A stretch of 15,207 bases of DNA from JAAZNO01 sp012798275 (GCA_035347995.1 DAOPQD010000075.1:1-15207); one strand, 5' to 3'; numbered from the stretch's first letter, positions 1 to 7,529 are shown. Notes: generated from the letters alone by a model not told the origin. Numbers and translations are program-made.

Positions 1-86
1 CCTGATCGCGGCTTAGCCTGGCTGAGGTCGGTATGAGCGTTGATAAGCCCTAAGGGGAGAGTGCTAAAATACGCTGTCATGCCGCA

Positions 87-114
87 TCACTCCCCGCATT
101 CTGACGGGGAGTGA
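87..114 (-). terminator. Hairpin downstream of the ferritin-like/VIT1 gene, possible terminator
   Basis: A perfect 10-bp inverted repeat (TCACTCCCCG at 87-96 and its complement at 105-114, 8-nt loop) lies about 30 nt past the stop codon of the ferritin-like/VIT1 gene. There is no U-run directly after the stem on the minus strand; only a short TATTTT occurs about 17 nt further on. It could be a weak or factor-dependent terminator, or simply an mRNA 3'-end stabiliser. The remaining bases of 1-143 show no gene I can support. Confidence 0.35.
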
Positions 115-143
115 GACTGAGATCAATGCTGCGGGTGCGGCGG

Positions 144-1022
144 TTAGATCTCTACTCCCAGAAAGAGCCGCGCCAACCAGCCGATGAAGAAGCTGAGCGC
201 GGCGACCCCCAGGCTGATGCCGGCCATCTCCAGGAAACGCTGTTTGAACGATTGTCCTCTCGCCACCGCCAGGTAGTAGTTGAAGATGGCGATGATGAGA
301 ATGGCAATGGCCAGCGTCACCGCGAGACAGACGTAGAAATTTTTCAGGATCAGGTACGGCGCGATGAGGGCAAACACGGTGATCAGGTACGCGCCTCCCG
401 TGTACAGCGCGGCTCGTAAGGGGTTTTGGGTCTCGTTATCTTCCTCGGCTTTGGTGGAGAGATATTCTGAGGTCGCCATGGAGAGCGCTGCAGCGATGCC
501 GGTGATCAGGCCCGTGAGGGCGATGAGCGCGGTGTTTTGTAGGGCCAGGGTGAAGCCTGCCAGCGCGCCGGTCAGCTCCACGAGCGCGTCGTTCAGGCCA
601 AGCACCATCGAGCCGACGTAGCGCAACCGTTCTTCATCCAACATGCCGATGAAGACCTCCTCGTGCGCCTCCTCCTCCCGCATCACGGCGGCCGCTTCGG
701 GAATTTGCTCGATCAAACGGTGGTAACTGGCTTGCGACTGCGCCTCGCCTTGTTCCAGCAATCTGATCGCGAAGGTGAAGCCGAAAATGCGGGTGAGAAG
801 GGAAAAGCGCGTGATGAGGCGCCGTTGGGGCTTCACGTCGGTGTGGGTGTAACGCCGCCAGAGGGCGTAGTGGCGTTGTTCCGCTTTGGCGATTTCCTCG
901 ATCACGCGCCGATTTTCGGGCTCCCTGGTCCTTTGGGCCAACAGGCGGTAGAGGTGCACGCCGTTGATCTCCATCTGTTGCCAGGCCAGGAGTTGTTTTT
1001 GGAGTTCGGGAGTGACTTCCAT
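144..1022 (-). CDS. Ferritin-like (rubrerythrin-type) domain fused to VIT1/CCC1 membrane domain; MbfA-like iron transporter
   Basis: The 292-residue protein joins a cytosolic four-helix ferritin-like domain (about 1-135) to a VIT1/CCC1-type membrane domain (about 136-292). The first half has carboxylate/histidine pairs typical of diiron proteins: E18, E48xxH51, E90/E93 and E117xxH120. The second half opens with a GLNDALVELTGALAGF-like stretch and an ALSMATSEYLSTKAEE-like stretch typical of VIT1 proteins, followed by three more hydrophobic segments. The best-studied relatives with this fusion are the MbfA proteins of alpha-proteobacteria, which export iron; transport of iron or manganese out of the cytoplasm is inferred here from family. 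I chose the start at 1022 because AGGAG sits 8 nt upstream of it. A longer in-frame start at 1082 adds 20 residues unlike the family and would begin almost at the predicted transcription start. The gene stands alone with its own promoter. Confidence 0.85.
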   Translation of the reverse strand: MEVTPELQKQLLAWQQMEINGVHLYRLLAQRTREPENRRVIEEIAKAEQRHYALWRRYTHTDVKPQRRLITRFSLLTRIFGFTFAIRLLEQGEAQSQASYHRLIEQIPEAAAVMREEEAHEEVFIGMLDEERLRYVGSMVLGLNDALVELTGALAGFTLALQNTALIALTGLITGIAAALSMATSEYLSTKAEEDNETQNPLRAALYTGGAYLITVFALIAPYLILKNFYVCLAVTLAIAILIIAIFNYYLAVARGQSFKQRFLEMAGISLGVAALSFFIGWLARLFLGVEI

Positions 1023-1084
1023 GGGTAAGGCTCCTCTCGTGTTGAGATTTTGTCTTTTGCTGCTCGCTTGGGTAAATGCCATTC

Positions 1085-1111
1085 ATTATAAACCCTTCCG
1101 CGGCCTGTCAA
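1085..1111 (-). promoter_or_regulatory. Sigma-70-type promoter of the ferritin-like/VIT1 gene
   Basis: Read on the minus strand, a perfect TTGACA (-35, 1111-1106) is followed by a 15-nt spacer and a perfect TATAAT (-10, 1090-1085). Transcription would start near 1078, giving a leader of about 55 nt before the start codon at 1022. The 15-nt spacer is shorter than the usual 16-18 nt. That can mean a weaker promoter or one needing an activator that twists DNA; which applies here is not visible. Confidence 0.7.
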
Positions 1112-1194
1112 ACTGGAGCAGAGGACGGTTGCCCGCGCGCTCCTGGCTTTCTGAATTTGCAAAGGATGATGTCGTTGTATCGAGTATGCAGACG

Positions 1195-1258
1195 AGAAAG
1201 GGGGCTGCGTCAGCCTTCACCAACGCAACCCCCGTGGAAAACTCAGCCGTTCAGGCTG
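1195..1258 (-). terminator. Terminator after the giant surface-protein gene (two hairpins)
   Basis: On the minus strand, just past the stop at 1273, there is first a small 5-bp hairpin (CAGCC at 1258-1254, GGCTG at 1248-1244) followed by AGTTTT. Next comes a strong 11-bp stem with one G-U pair (GGGGGTTGCGT at 1233-1223 with its partner at 1210-1200, 12-nt loop) followed by TTTCT. The second one fits a rho-independent terminator with an imperfect U-run. It would separate the surface-protein transcript from the downstream promoter at 1111. Confidence 0.6.
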
Positions 1259-1272
1259 TCAATCGCGTGCGC

Positions 1273-4200
1273 TCATGGATAGGCGCGTATGACCAGCGGC
1301 AGATAAACCTTGCGCGCTTCGATGGTGACGCTGCGCTCGCGCTGCACCCCGGCCGGTGTGCAGGCGTTGGTGGCGGTCACGTGGACGGTTTGCGGGCCGA
1401 AACTGGTGTAGGTGTGCGTGACCGCAACGTCCGTGGTGGTCGCCGTCTGCCCATCGCCGAAGGCCCAGCTGAGGGTGATCGGCATCGTCGCGCCGACGGG
1501 GGCATAGGTGACGGTGAAGGTGACCGGCGCGTTGACCAGCAGCGTGGCCGGCGCGGTAGCGAAGTCCACGCTCGTCAGCGGGGTGCAGGCCGAGGTGACC
1601 GTGATCGTCATCATCTTGGAGTCAGTGAAGCCGCAGCCATCGGTGACGGTGAGGGTGACGGTGTAGGTTCCCGGCGTCGTGTAGGTGTGGCTGGGATTCC
1701 GCTCTGTGCTGGTGGCCCCATCGTCAAAGTCCCAGGCCCAGGAGGCGAGCGCCGGGCCGTTCGTGGTGGAGGCGTCGGTGAAGGCGATCGGTGTTCCCTG
1801 CACCACGCTGGTGGCACTGGCGCTGAAGTCCGCCGTGAGGGTGGGGGTGATGACGGCGAAGCTCACCGGCGCGCCGACAGCGCTCCTCACGCCCTCGGCG
1901 CTGGCGATGACGGCGTAATCGTTGTTGATGAAGGCGCCGGGCGTGCAGGGCAGCCCACCGCTGAACCAGCCATGCGCCACACCGCCCAGCTTTGCCAGCG
2001 TGGCAAACGTCCACTGCACGGAGTTGTTTACCCGCGTCCCGTCGCTGGCGGTGTAGGTGAAGCCCGCCGGGAACTTGTCGCCCAGAATCACGTCCGTGCC
2101 GTCCGCATTGCCGGCGTTGGTGACGGTCAACGTGTACGTGAGGGGCGTCCCCGCGACGCGGCTGCTCGCGTAGGTCTTGCTGACGGTAAAGTAGGGCAAG
2201 TCAATGGCGAACGCGAAGCTGTCGCTGTTGTTGTGGCTGTACGGTTCGCGGTCCAGCGTCGGTTCGGTGCTGGCGATGCTGACCTGGTTGACGAAGGTGT
2301 CCAGTCCGGTGGCGGTGTCGGTGATGCGGGCCGTGAGATAGATCTCATTCCATTCGCCGGCATTCAACGGCCACAGCAGCCACACGTTGGTCGAACCGTC
2401 CTGCGCCTCGGGTGTGTGATCGCACCATTCTGTCCAACCGCACCAGTGCTGTTTGGCCGAGACGTATTCCAGGCCGGCGGGTAGAATGTCGGTGAGGCGG
2501 GCATTGCCTTGCATGGCCCACCACCCTTGCCAGCCCTCGATGTCGTTGCCGAAGGCCAGGCTGAAGGTGACGAGTTCGCCGGGCCGCAGCTCGCCCGCTA
2601 CCAGGTTCTTCTTGACCCACAGATCGGGACCGGTCGTGAGCACGGCGGTATCTACGTTGTCGTCCGGATTAGTATCGTCGGGGACGAGCATGATTTCCGC
2701 CGTGTTGGTGAACACCAGGCCGAAGGGCAACGGATGGGTATCGGTGATCAGGCCGAAGTCGAAACCCGCCGACCAACCCGGCTCCAGCAGTTCCAGCGTC
2801 ATGGTGAAGTGGTCGCCGTCATCGCGCCAGTCCCATTTGCGCCAGAAGCCACCGCCGAGGCCGCCATCCATGCGCATCCCCGCCGGGTAGGTGTCGGTGA
2901 GCGTGACCTGCTCCACCGTTTCGTCGCCCACGTTTTCGACGTTGAGCCAGTACGACGCGCGGCGAGTCTCTGAACCCCAGTTGTCCCATTGTCCGTCTTT
3001 GCGCACGCGCAGGTTGGGGCCGTGGCCGAAGAGCGTTTCCGTCCAACTGGCCTGGTTGTCTCCCCAATCGTCCTCGCCGGGGAGAGGGGTGATCTCGGCG
3101 GTGCTGACCAGCACGGTGCCGGGGGCCGCGTTGGGCAGCACATCCAGCACGATCTCGAAATCGAGCCGGTAGCCGTTATCCAGGCCGGGATATTCCCACA
3201 CCACATACTCGGTGCCGGTCATGACAGGGACGAAGGGGACATTGCCGTACAGCCATGCGGCGACGAAGGTGGTGCTCACCGGCAGCGTCTCGGTGATGCG
3301 GAAGCTGCCCACCGGGATGTTGCCGTTGTTGTGGATATTGACATTGTAGTGCAGATTCCCGCCGGGGACGAGCTGCCCGGCGCCCCAGCTCTCGTTGATA
3401 TTCAGATTGGTGTGCGGATGATTGACCTGCCCGCCCCACCAGGCCTCGTTGTCATCGGGATTGAGGTCGTTGGCGGCGGCGATGACGGCGTGATTCCAGA
3501 GCTCCTGGCCGGGAGAGGCGGCGGCGTCCACCGTGGCGCGGACGTAGACGCCCTCGCAGCGCCAGCCGTTAATAGCGGGCCTGCTCACGACCAGCTCCTG
3601 AGCGCTGCGGAAGACTTCCTCCCAGCCGGGGGTGTCGCTCCACCAGCTCTGCAGCGTCATCGAGAGGTGCAATGTATCGGTGAGGGTGACTTGCGTGCTG
3701 CCCGTGCCGCCTTTGTTGCAGGCGTTGATGTGGAAGACCACATCGTAGCCGGCGGCCGGGTCGCCCGTCCACGCGCCCTTGTCCACCGTGATCTGGGTGT
3801 CGTTGGGTTGTACCTCGCCGCGCCACTCACTATGCTTCTCCCAGTCTTCACCCTGGTCATAAGGATTGCTGGTGGCAATCTCGATGGTATTGACGACTTC
3901 TTCGCCTGCTGCTGCATCCACCTGCGCGAAGACGTAGAAATTGAGCCAGTCGCCCGGCTCCACGGTTCCCAGATGCCAGGCCACCTGATCGCCGCCGCCG
4001 GTGTGTCCCAGGCCCAACGTGTCACTCAGGTAAGTCATCCCCTGCAGCGTGTCGGTGATCACGACGTCCTCGGCCGGGGCGTCGCCCTCGTTGCGGTACT
4101 GCACGTAGAAGACGGCGTTGCCGCCAGCGCCCACATTGCCGCCCTCGAGCCATTTCTCGACGCGCAGATGGGGGGCGGATGCGTGGAAAGCGGCGTAGAC

Positions 4201-7032
4201 GCCGCCATCCGGCCCGCCGTATCTCACGCCGACGTCCTGGCTGGGAAGGATGTCCCACTCAGTGTCGGGGTCCCAGGCGCAGCTGTAAGTGTCCACGCCG
4301 TCTGGGGTGACCATTGTAGAGCGTGATGGGGCGCCACCGGGCCCTCCCCAGGGGTAACAGTCTACGGTCACGGGTCCCGGCATCAGCCAGGGAACCTTTA
4401 CCGTGCCAGTGATGCGGTCGGCCTCCACGTCCAGATGTCCCGTGATCAGGCCGAGCTTGACTGTGGTGGTATAGCCGGTCTCGGTCGCCCCGTGGACGAA
4501 GTCTCCCGGCGCGAGGTCAGGGCGTTGGGGTTGCCAGGGGTCGTTCAGACTGGTCGAGAAACCCGTCTGCCCCTCGCCCCACCAGGGAATTTGACCCGTG
4601 GTGAGCTCGGCGGTGGCTTTGAGCGCCCCCAGCTCGTCGGTGACGGTGAGCCAGACGGTGTGACCGCCCTCGTAGTGGCCCTCGACCCACTCGTGACTGT
4701 AGTTGATTTCGAGCGCCAGGTCGTAGTTGGTCAGCCGGTGATGGAAACCGACCCTGGCGTAATCAATTTCAGTCCAGTAGTTCACGTCGCCTTGTGCGCC
4801 GTGCGGGATGTCGGGATAGGTCGCGCTGTAGTAACCCTGCCCATCGGTCTGCATCCATTGCTGCGGGAAGTTCCACAGATCCACCTGGATGGTCTCATGG
4901 TCGAGCCCGCCAATCTGGCCTGTGACGGTGTCCTCCGCCGAGGAGATGTAGCCGGTGAAAGGGTCGGGGATGTGAATGACGACCGGAATCAACCCGGCGC
5001 CCGCCGTGATGGTGACGACGTCACCCGGATCGAAGGTGTCGGGGAAGTTTTGCTCGTCCCAGCAGTTGCCGAAGGTCATTTCGGCCGCAGCCGTTTTCAC
5101 TGTGACCGGGCCCTGCGGCGCGCAGCCCCAGATGCGCATGCGGTACACGTCGAGGTCCACCCAGTTCAGCTCGCCGCCGCTGAAGGCCACATCCTCGGAG
5201 ACGTTGTCGGCGGGATTGGCGTCGTCATTGGGCAGAGTGATCTCCGCGGTGTTGGTGAACCAGCGTCCAGGAACGCCCGGCTCATCCAGGTTGGCGTTGA
5301 ACTCGAGATTGCCGCTCTCGCCGGGGTTCAGCGCGTCGAACTGCCAGACGAGCACATCGCTGCTGAGTGATTGGGTCACCAACCGACCCCAATCCCAGTT
5401 CAGGTTCCACCAGCCGTCCCAGGTCGTGCCGGTCGGCAGCGTGTCGGTGATCCAGACGTTGGCGACGCTTGCGTCACCCACGTTCCAGAAGTTGATCCGG
5501 TAGCCGATCTGTCCGTCGCCGTTCCACCAGCGCTCTTGAACCACCCGCAGGTTGGGGCCGGGAGCGTAGACCTTCGTGACCACGCATGAGGTGTTGTTCT
5601 GCTCGTTGCTATCGGCCTCGTCGCCGCTGATGGCGATGCAGTTGGTGAGCGGAGTCCCCGGCGCGATGCTAGCGTCAAGGTCCACGCTGAAGTCGAAGCC
5701 AAAACCAGTGGAAACCGGCATCTCGCCCAGGTCCCAGCCGATGGCACCCTCCGTGCTTGTGTCCGGCGGGAAGTTCTGCCCATCGTGCCGCTGCGCGCTG
5801 CCGGCCTGATAGGTGGTGCCGGTCGGGAGCGTGTCGGTCATCCACACGCCGGGCATGGACATATTGCCCCCATTCCAGTGAGAGGAGCCGTAGCGCACCC
5901 AGCCGCCGGGCGTGAGCACCCCTGCCACGAACCACTTGTTCACATTCAGGTCATAGCGTGGCTGAGCGGTGTTGGCGTCGGTATTGAGGCGTTCGTTGTT
6001 ATCTGTGAATACATCGTCGGCAACGGCGAGCTGCACATAGTTGCTCAGCCTGACATTGAACGGCGTGTCCGCGTCCACCAGCAACCGCAGGTGCACGCTA
6101 TCGCAGAAGTTGCCGGGGAAGCCGGCGGTCGTGAGGGCGAACGTCCCTGCGGGGGCGGCGACTTCCTGCCAGCCGATGGCCCAAGGAGCGTCGGTATTCC
6201 AGCTCACGACGGAGGTATGGTCCGGCAGCGTATCGTTCAGCGTCACAGGGCCGGCCGCCGCGCCGCGATTGTTGCAGACGCGGATGTCGTAGACCATTTC
6301 CTGGCCAGGGGCGGGATCTCCGGGGCTGGGCGATGTGTCTACCTGCATCTCGACGTCGTCGTTTTGCACATCCACTGGCCCGCTACAGGCCTGGTCATTA
6401 CTGGGATCGGGGTCGCCCGCGGTGGCGGTGTGGATCGCGAGACAGTTGGGGGCTAGCCTCCCCGGCCCTTCGGCTACGGCCCCATCTACATGGAGGGTGA
6501 GGATGAAGAGGTGACTTTCCCCTGGATCCAGATCCCCCACATGCCAGGTGATGACGCCGTGCGCGCCGATCTCCGGCGCAAAGCCGCTGTTGTCGCCGGC
6601 GTAGGTGGTGGACAGCGGCAGCGTGTCCGTAATGCGCACATCCCCGGCGACGACGGCGCCGCTGTTTGCATACCACATGCCGTAGTTGATCACGCCGCCG
6701 GGGCGGGCGTACCCGGGCGTATTCCACTTCCAGATGCTCACATCGGGAAGGTCTTCGGTAAGGAGGGCTTTGGTCCCCTGTCCGGTCAACACAAAATCGG
6801 GCGGTTGAACGTCTGAGCGCAGGGCTGAACCGGTGGGAGCCGGTTGGGTTGCGGGAACGGCCGGCGTGTCAGACCCAGGCGAGGCGATGGCTTCGGGTGC
6901 TTCTCGCGCGGCAAATTGCGCCAGCGCGGAAGGGGGATTGAGGATGAGGCTCAACCCGATGAGCAGGCCCAGGCTGAGGGCCAGGGCCCAGAGAACTCCG
7001 GATGTCCGTTTGAGTGGCAAGATTCTGTTCAT
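1273..7032 (-). CDS. Giant secreted surface protein: ten DUF11-type repeats, duplicated Trp-rich module, two PKD domains, YLPLV tail
   Basis: This 1919-residue exported protein starts with a signal peptide: K8 R9, a hydrophobic core at 12-31, and likely cleavage after SALA (A38). A low-complexity Pro/Ala/Thr linker follows to about 95. DUF11-type beta-sandwich repeats, each with an (I/L)TDTLP-like motif, begin near residues 97, 227, 359, 492, 955, 1079, 1208, 1339, 1469 and 1612. Between the fourth and fifth is an unassigned Trp/Cys-containing region (about 622-951) that is itself duplicated. Two PKD domains follow (WDFDDG at 1767-1772; WAFGDG at 1856-1861), and the chain ends in VYLPLVIRAYP (1909-1919). 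I see no catalytic domain. DUF11 and PKD domains usually build stalks on cell-surface or adhesive proteins; an adhesin, S-layer-associated or matrix role is inference. The start at 7032 is supported by AAAGGGGG 4 nt upstream and by the signal peptide directly after it. The gene is monocistronic. Confidence 0.9.
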   Translation of the reverse strand: MNRILPLKRTSGVLWALALSLGLLIGLSLILNPPSALAQFAAREAPEAIASPGSDTPAVPATQPAPTGSALRSDVQPPDFVLTGQGTKALLTEDLPDVSIWKWNTPGYARPGGVINYGMWYANSGAVVAGDVRITDTLPLSTTYAGDNSGFAPEIGAHGVITWHVGDLDPGESHLFILTLHVDGAVAEGPGRLAPNCLAIHTATAGDPDPSNDQACSGPVDVQNDDVEMQVDTSPSPGDPAPGQEMVYDIRVCNNRGAAAGPVTLNDTLPDHTSVVSWNTDAPWAIGWQEVAAPAGTFALTTAGFPGNFCDSVHLRLLVDADTPFNVRLSNYVQLAVADDVFTDNNERLNTDANTAQPRYDLNVNKWFVAGVLTPGGWVRYGSSHWNGGNMSMPGVWMTDTLPTGTTYQAGSAQRHDGQNFPPDTSTEGAIGWDLGEMPVSTGFGFDFSVDLDASIAPGTPLTNCIAISGDEADSNEQNNTSCVVTKVYAPGPNLRVVQERWWNGDGQIGYRINFWNVGDASVANVWITDTLPTGTTWDGWWNLNWDWGRLVTQSLSSDVLVWQFDALNPGESGNLEFNANLDEPGVPGRWFTNTAEITLPNDDANPADNVSEDVAFSGGELNWVDLDVYRMRIWGCAPQGPVTVKTAAAEMTFGNCWDEQNFPDTFDPGDVVTITAGAGLIPVVIHIPDPFTGYISSAEDTVTGQIGGLDHETIQVDLWNFPQQWMQTDGQGYYSATYPDIPHGAQGDVNYWTEIDYARVGFHHRLTNYDLALEINYSHEWVEGHYEGGHTVWLTVTDELGALKATAELTTGQIPWWGEGQTGFSTSLNDPWQPQRPDLAPGDFVHGATETGYTTTVKLGLITGHLDVEADRITGTVKVPWLMPGPVTVDCYPWGGPGGAPSRSTMVTPDGVDTYSCAWDPDTEWDILPSQDVGVRYGGPDGGVYAAFHASAPHLRVEKWLEGGNVGAGGNAVFYVQYRNEGDAPAEDVVITDTLQGMTYLSDTLGLGHTGGGDQVAWHLGTVEPGDWLNFYVFAQVDAAAGEEVVNTIEIATSNPYDQGEDWEKHSEWRGEVQPNDTQITVDKGAWTGDPAAGYDVVFHINACNKGGTGSTQVTLTDTLHLSMTLQSWWSDTPGWEEVFRSAQELVVSRPAINGWRCEGVYVRATVDAAASPGQELWNHAVIAAANDLNPDDNEAWWGGQVNHPHTNLNINESWGAGQLVPGGNLHYNVNIHNNGNIPVGSFRITETLPVSTTFVAAWLYGNVPFVPVMTGTEYVVWEYPGLDNGYRLDFEIVLDVLPNAAPGTVLVSTAEITPLPGEDDWGDNQASWTETLFGHGPNLRVRKDGQWDNWGSETRRASYWLNVENVGDETVEQVTLTDTYPAGMRMDGGLGGGFWRKWDWRDDGDHFTMTLELLEPGWSAGFDFGLITDTHPLPFGLVFTNTAEIMLVPDDTNPDDNVDTAVLTTGPDLWVKKNLVAGELRPGELVTFSLAFGNDIEGWQGWWAMQGNARLTDILPAGLEYVSAKQHWCGWTEWCDHTPEAQDGSTNVWLLWPLNAGEWNEIYLTARITDTATGLDTFVNQVSIASTEPTLDREPYSHNNSDSFAFAIDLPYFTVSKTYASSRVAGTPLTYTLTVTNAGNADGTDVILGDKFPAGFTYTASDGTRVNNSVQWTFATLAKLGGVAHGWFSGGLPCTPGAFINNDYAVIASAEGVRSAVGAPVSFAVITPTLTADFSASATSVVQGTPIAFTDASTTNGPALASWAWDFDDGATSTERNPSHTYTTPGTYTVTLTVTDGCGFTDSKMMTITVTSACTPLTSVDFATAPATLLVNAPVTFTVTYAPVGATMPITLSWAFGDGQTATTTDVAVTHTYTSFGPQTVHVTATNACTPAGVQRERSVTIEARKVYLPLVIRAYP
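2638..4170 (-). repeat. Second four-repeat DUF11 block of the surface protein (repeats 5-8)
   Basis: This encodes residues about 955-1465. Its four DUF11-type repeats match repeats 1-4 in the same order. Repeat 5 has the AWHLGTVEPGD segment that mirrors TWHVGDLDPGE in repeat 1. Repeat 6 has Cys at the same two places as repeat 2 (ACNK and RCEG versus VCNN and FCDS). Repeat 7 shares LNxN...PGG...NxGN with repeat 3. Repeat 8 shares PNLRV, NVGD and FTNTAEI...PDDxNPxDNV with repeat 4. The copies have diverged strongly, so the duplication is old. Confidence 0.65.
4180..5169 (-). repeat. Duplicated Trp/Cys-containing module inside the surface protein
   Basis: Residues about 622-951 are not DUF11-like. 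They contain two related copies marked by the same ordered landmarks: PGD (669-671 and 842-844), DxxTG (701-705 and 872-876), DG..YS (730-735 and 911-916) and FH (763-764 and 949-950). Spacings are nearly equal between the first two landmarks and slightly longer in copy two afterwards. Four Cys residues (GCAP, NCWD, DCYP, SCAW) occur in the region and could form disulfides. I do not recognise the fold; a transthyretin- or carboxypeptidase-regulatory-like beta-sandwich is possible but unproven. Confidence 0.55.
5173..6744 (-). repeat. First four-repeat DUF11 block of the surface protein (repeats 1-4)
   Basis: This encodes residues about 97-620, four DUF11-type repeats of about 120-135 residues with the motif (I/M)TDTLP or NDTLP in each. 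Repeats 1-3 contain paired Cys (NC..AC; VC..FC; NC..SC) while repeat 4 has none and is Trp-rich. The block is the partner of the one at 2638-4170. Confidence 0.65.
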
Positions 7033-7317
7033 GAAACCCCCTTTGTGTGAGACTTGTCTGCAATGGGCGGGGTGACAGCCATGGGGTCGTGGGCGATAGG
7101 ACGGGCTATCGTGGGCGAGCTATGGCTGGTCCCCTGGAACGCCATACATGGTCCGGACTTCTGAAGGCCTTGTGTCCCGGTGTTACCTCCTTTCGCGCGA
7201 ATAGGACGCTTTGTGACTATGGCGCATGGCGAGAGGCCGCGTGGCGTCAAGTGCGGGCGTCGTGGGGAAAGAGCCCGTCCGTTTCGGGCGATGATCCGTG
7301 CCCTCACGGCGGCTGAT
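7033..7317 (-). promoter_or_regulatory. Long structured 5' leader of the surface-protein gene
   Basis: The distance from the predicted transcription start (about 7317) to the start codon at 7032 is about 285 nt, unusually long. Hairpins visible on the minus strand are 7309-7296 (CCGTG/CACGG, AGGG loop), 7289-7273 (GCCCG/CGGGC, followed by TCTTTCC) and 7146-7121 (TATGGC/GCCATA with an inner GTTC/GGAC stem and a CAGG loop). A textbook Shine-Dalgarno string AAAGGAGGT (7194-7186) has no ATG, GTG or TTG at a usable distance. Two tiny frames are open. A 9-codon one at 7149-7120 lies exactly over the third hairpin. A 17-codon one at 7082-7029 (MAVTPPIADKSHTKGVS) ends in a TGA that overlaps the surface-protein ATG; neither has a clear ribosome site of its own. 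I could not match the leader to a known riboswitch. Confidence 0.5.
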
Positions 7318-7323
7318 AAAACT

Positions 7324-7351
7324 ATCATAATCCAAAGTTGAGACGTGTCAA
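7324..7351 (-). promoter_or_regulatory. Sigma-70-type promoter of the surface-protein gene
   Basis: On the minus strand a perfect TTGACA (7351-7346), a 16-nt spacer and TATGAT (7329-7324, five of six consensus bases) form a strong housekeeping-type promoter. It lies in the most AT-rich stretch of the gap. The predicted start of transcription is near 7317. Confidence 0.75.
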
Positions 7352-7509
7352 TGTCTAGCAAATATGAGGGGCGCATGTCACGACGGCCGGCTTTCGAGAA
7401 GGGGGACAGTGATGACGGTCAGGGCGCCAAGACACAAGGGGTAGGAGAGGGAGTGCAGCCTGCTTCATAAAAAGATCGCTTGTGCTGTCATGGAGGCCGG
7501 CCGCGCGGT

Positions 7510-7525
7510 TCACAGCGCCCTGTGA
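7510..7525 (-). terminator. Short hairpin just past the restriction-modification gene
   Basis: TCACAG (7525-7520) and CTGTGA (7515-7510) form a perfect 6-bp stem with a GGCG loop only 4 nt beyond the stop codon at 7530. No U-run follows; the next bases are GC-rich (CCGCGCGG palindrome) and the first T-run, TTTTT, comes about 35 nt later. It is a weak candidate for a terminator. The remainder of 7352-7509 shows no gene I can support. Confidence 0.35.
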
Positions 7526-7529
7526 CGTA

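Noticed and set aside
40..70. Plus-strand promoter-like pair TTGATA ... TAAAAT
   Set aside because: The spacer is 19 nt and no plus-strand gene follows; it runs into the 3' end of a minus-strand gene.
964..2484. Long plus-strand open frame opposite the surface-protein and iron-transporter genes
   Set aside because: It lies antisense to two well-supported genes. Its composition (Gly/Arg/Val-rich, no recognisable domain) is that of a GC-rich shadow frame. The same applies to plus-strand frames at 2989-4326, 4435-5370, 9651-10526, 11347-12645 and 12716-13981.
7141..7230. Possible c-di-GMP-I (GEMM) riboswitch in the surface-protein leader, from the GGGACACAAGGCC string resembling GGGACGCAAAGCC
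   Set aside because: The paired CAAACC segment and GAAA-capped P1b hairpin could not be placed, and the following bases do not form the expected P2/P3 helix. Only a partial string match remains.
7400..7480. Intergenic string with CGCCAAGACACAAGGGG resembling dispersed CTTGGCGTCTTGGCG-type repeats
   Set aside because: It is a single short copy in this window; without a genome-wide search it cannot be called a repeat.
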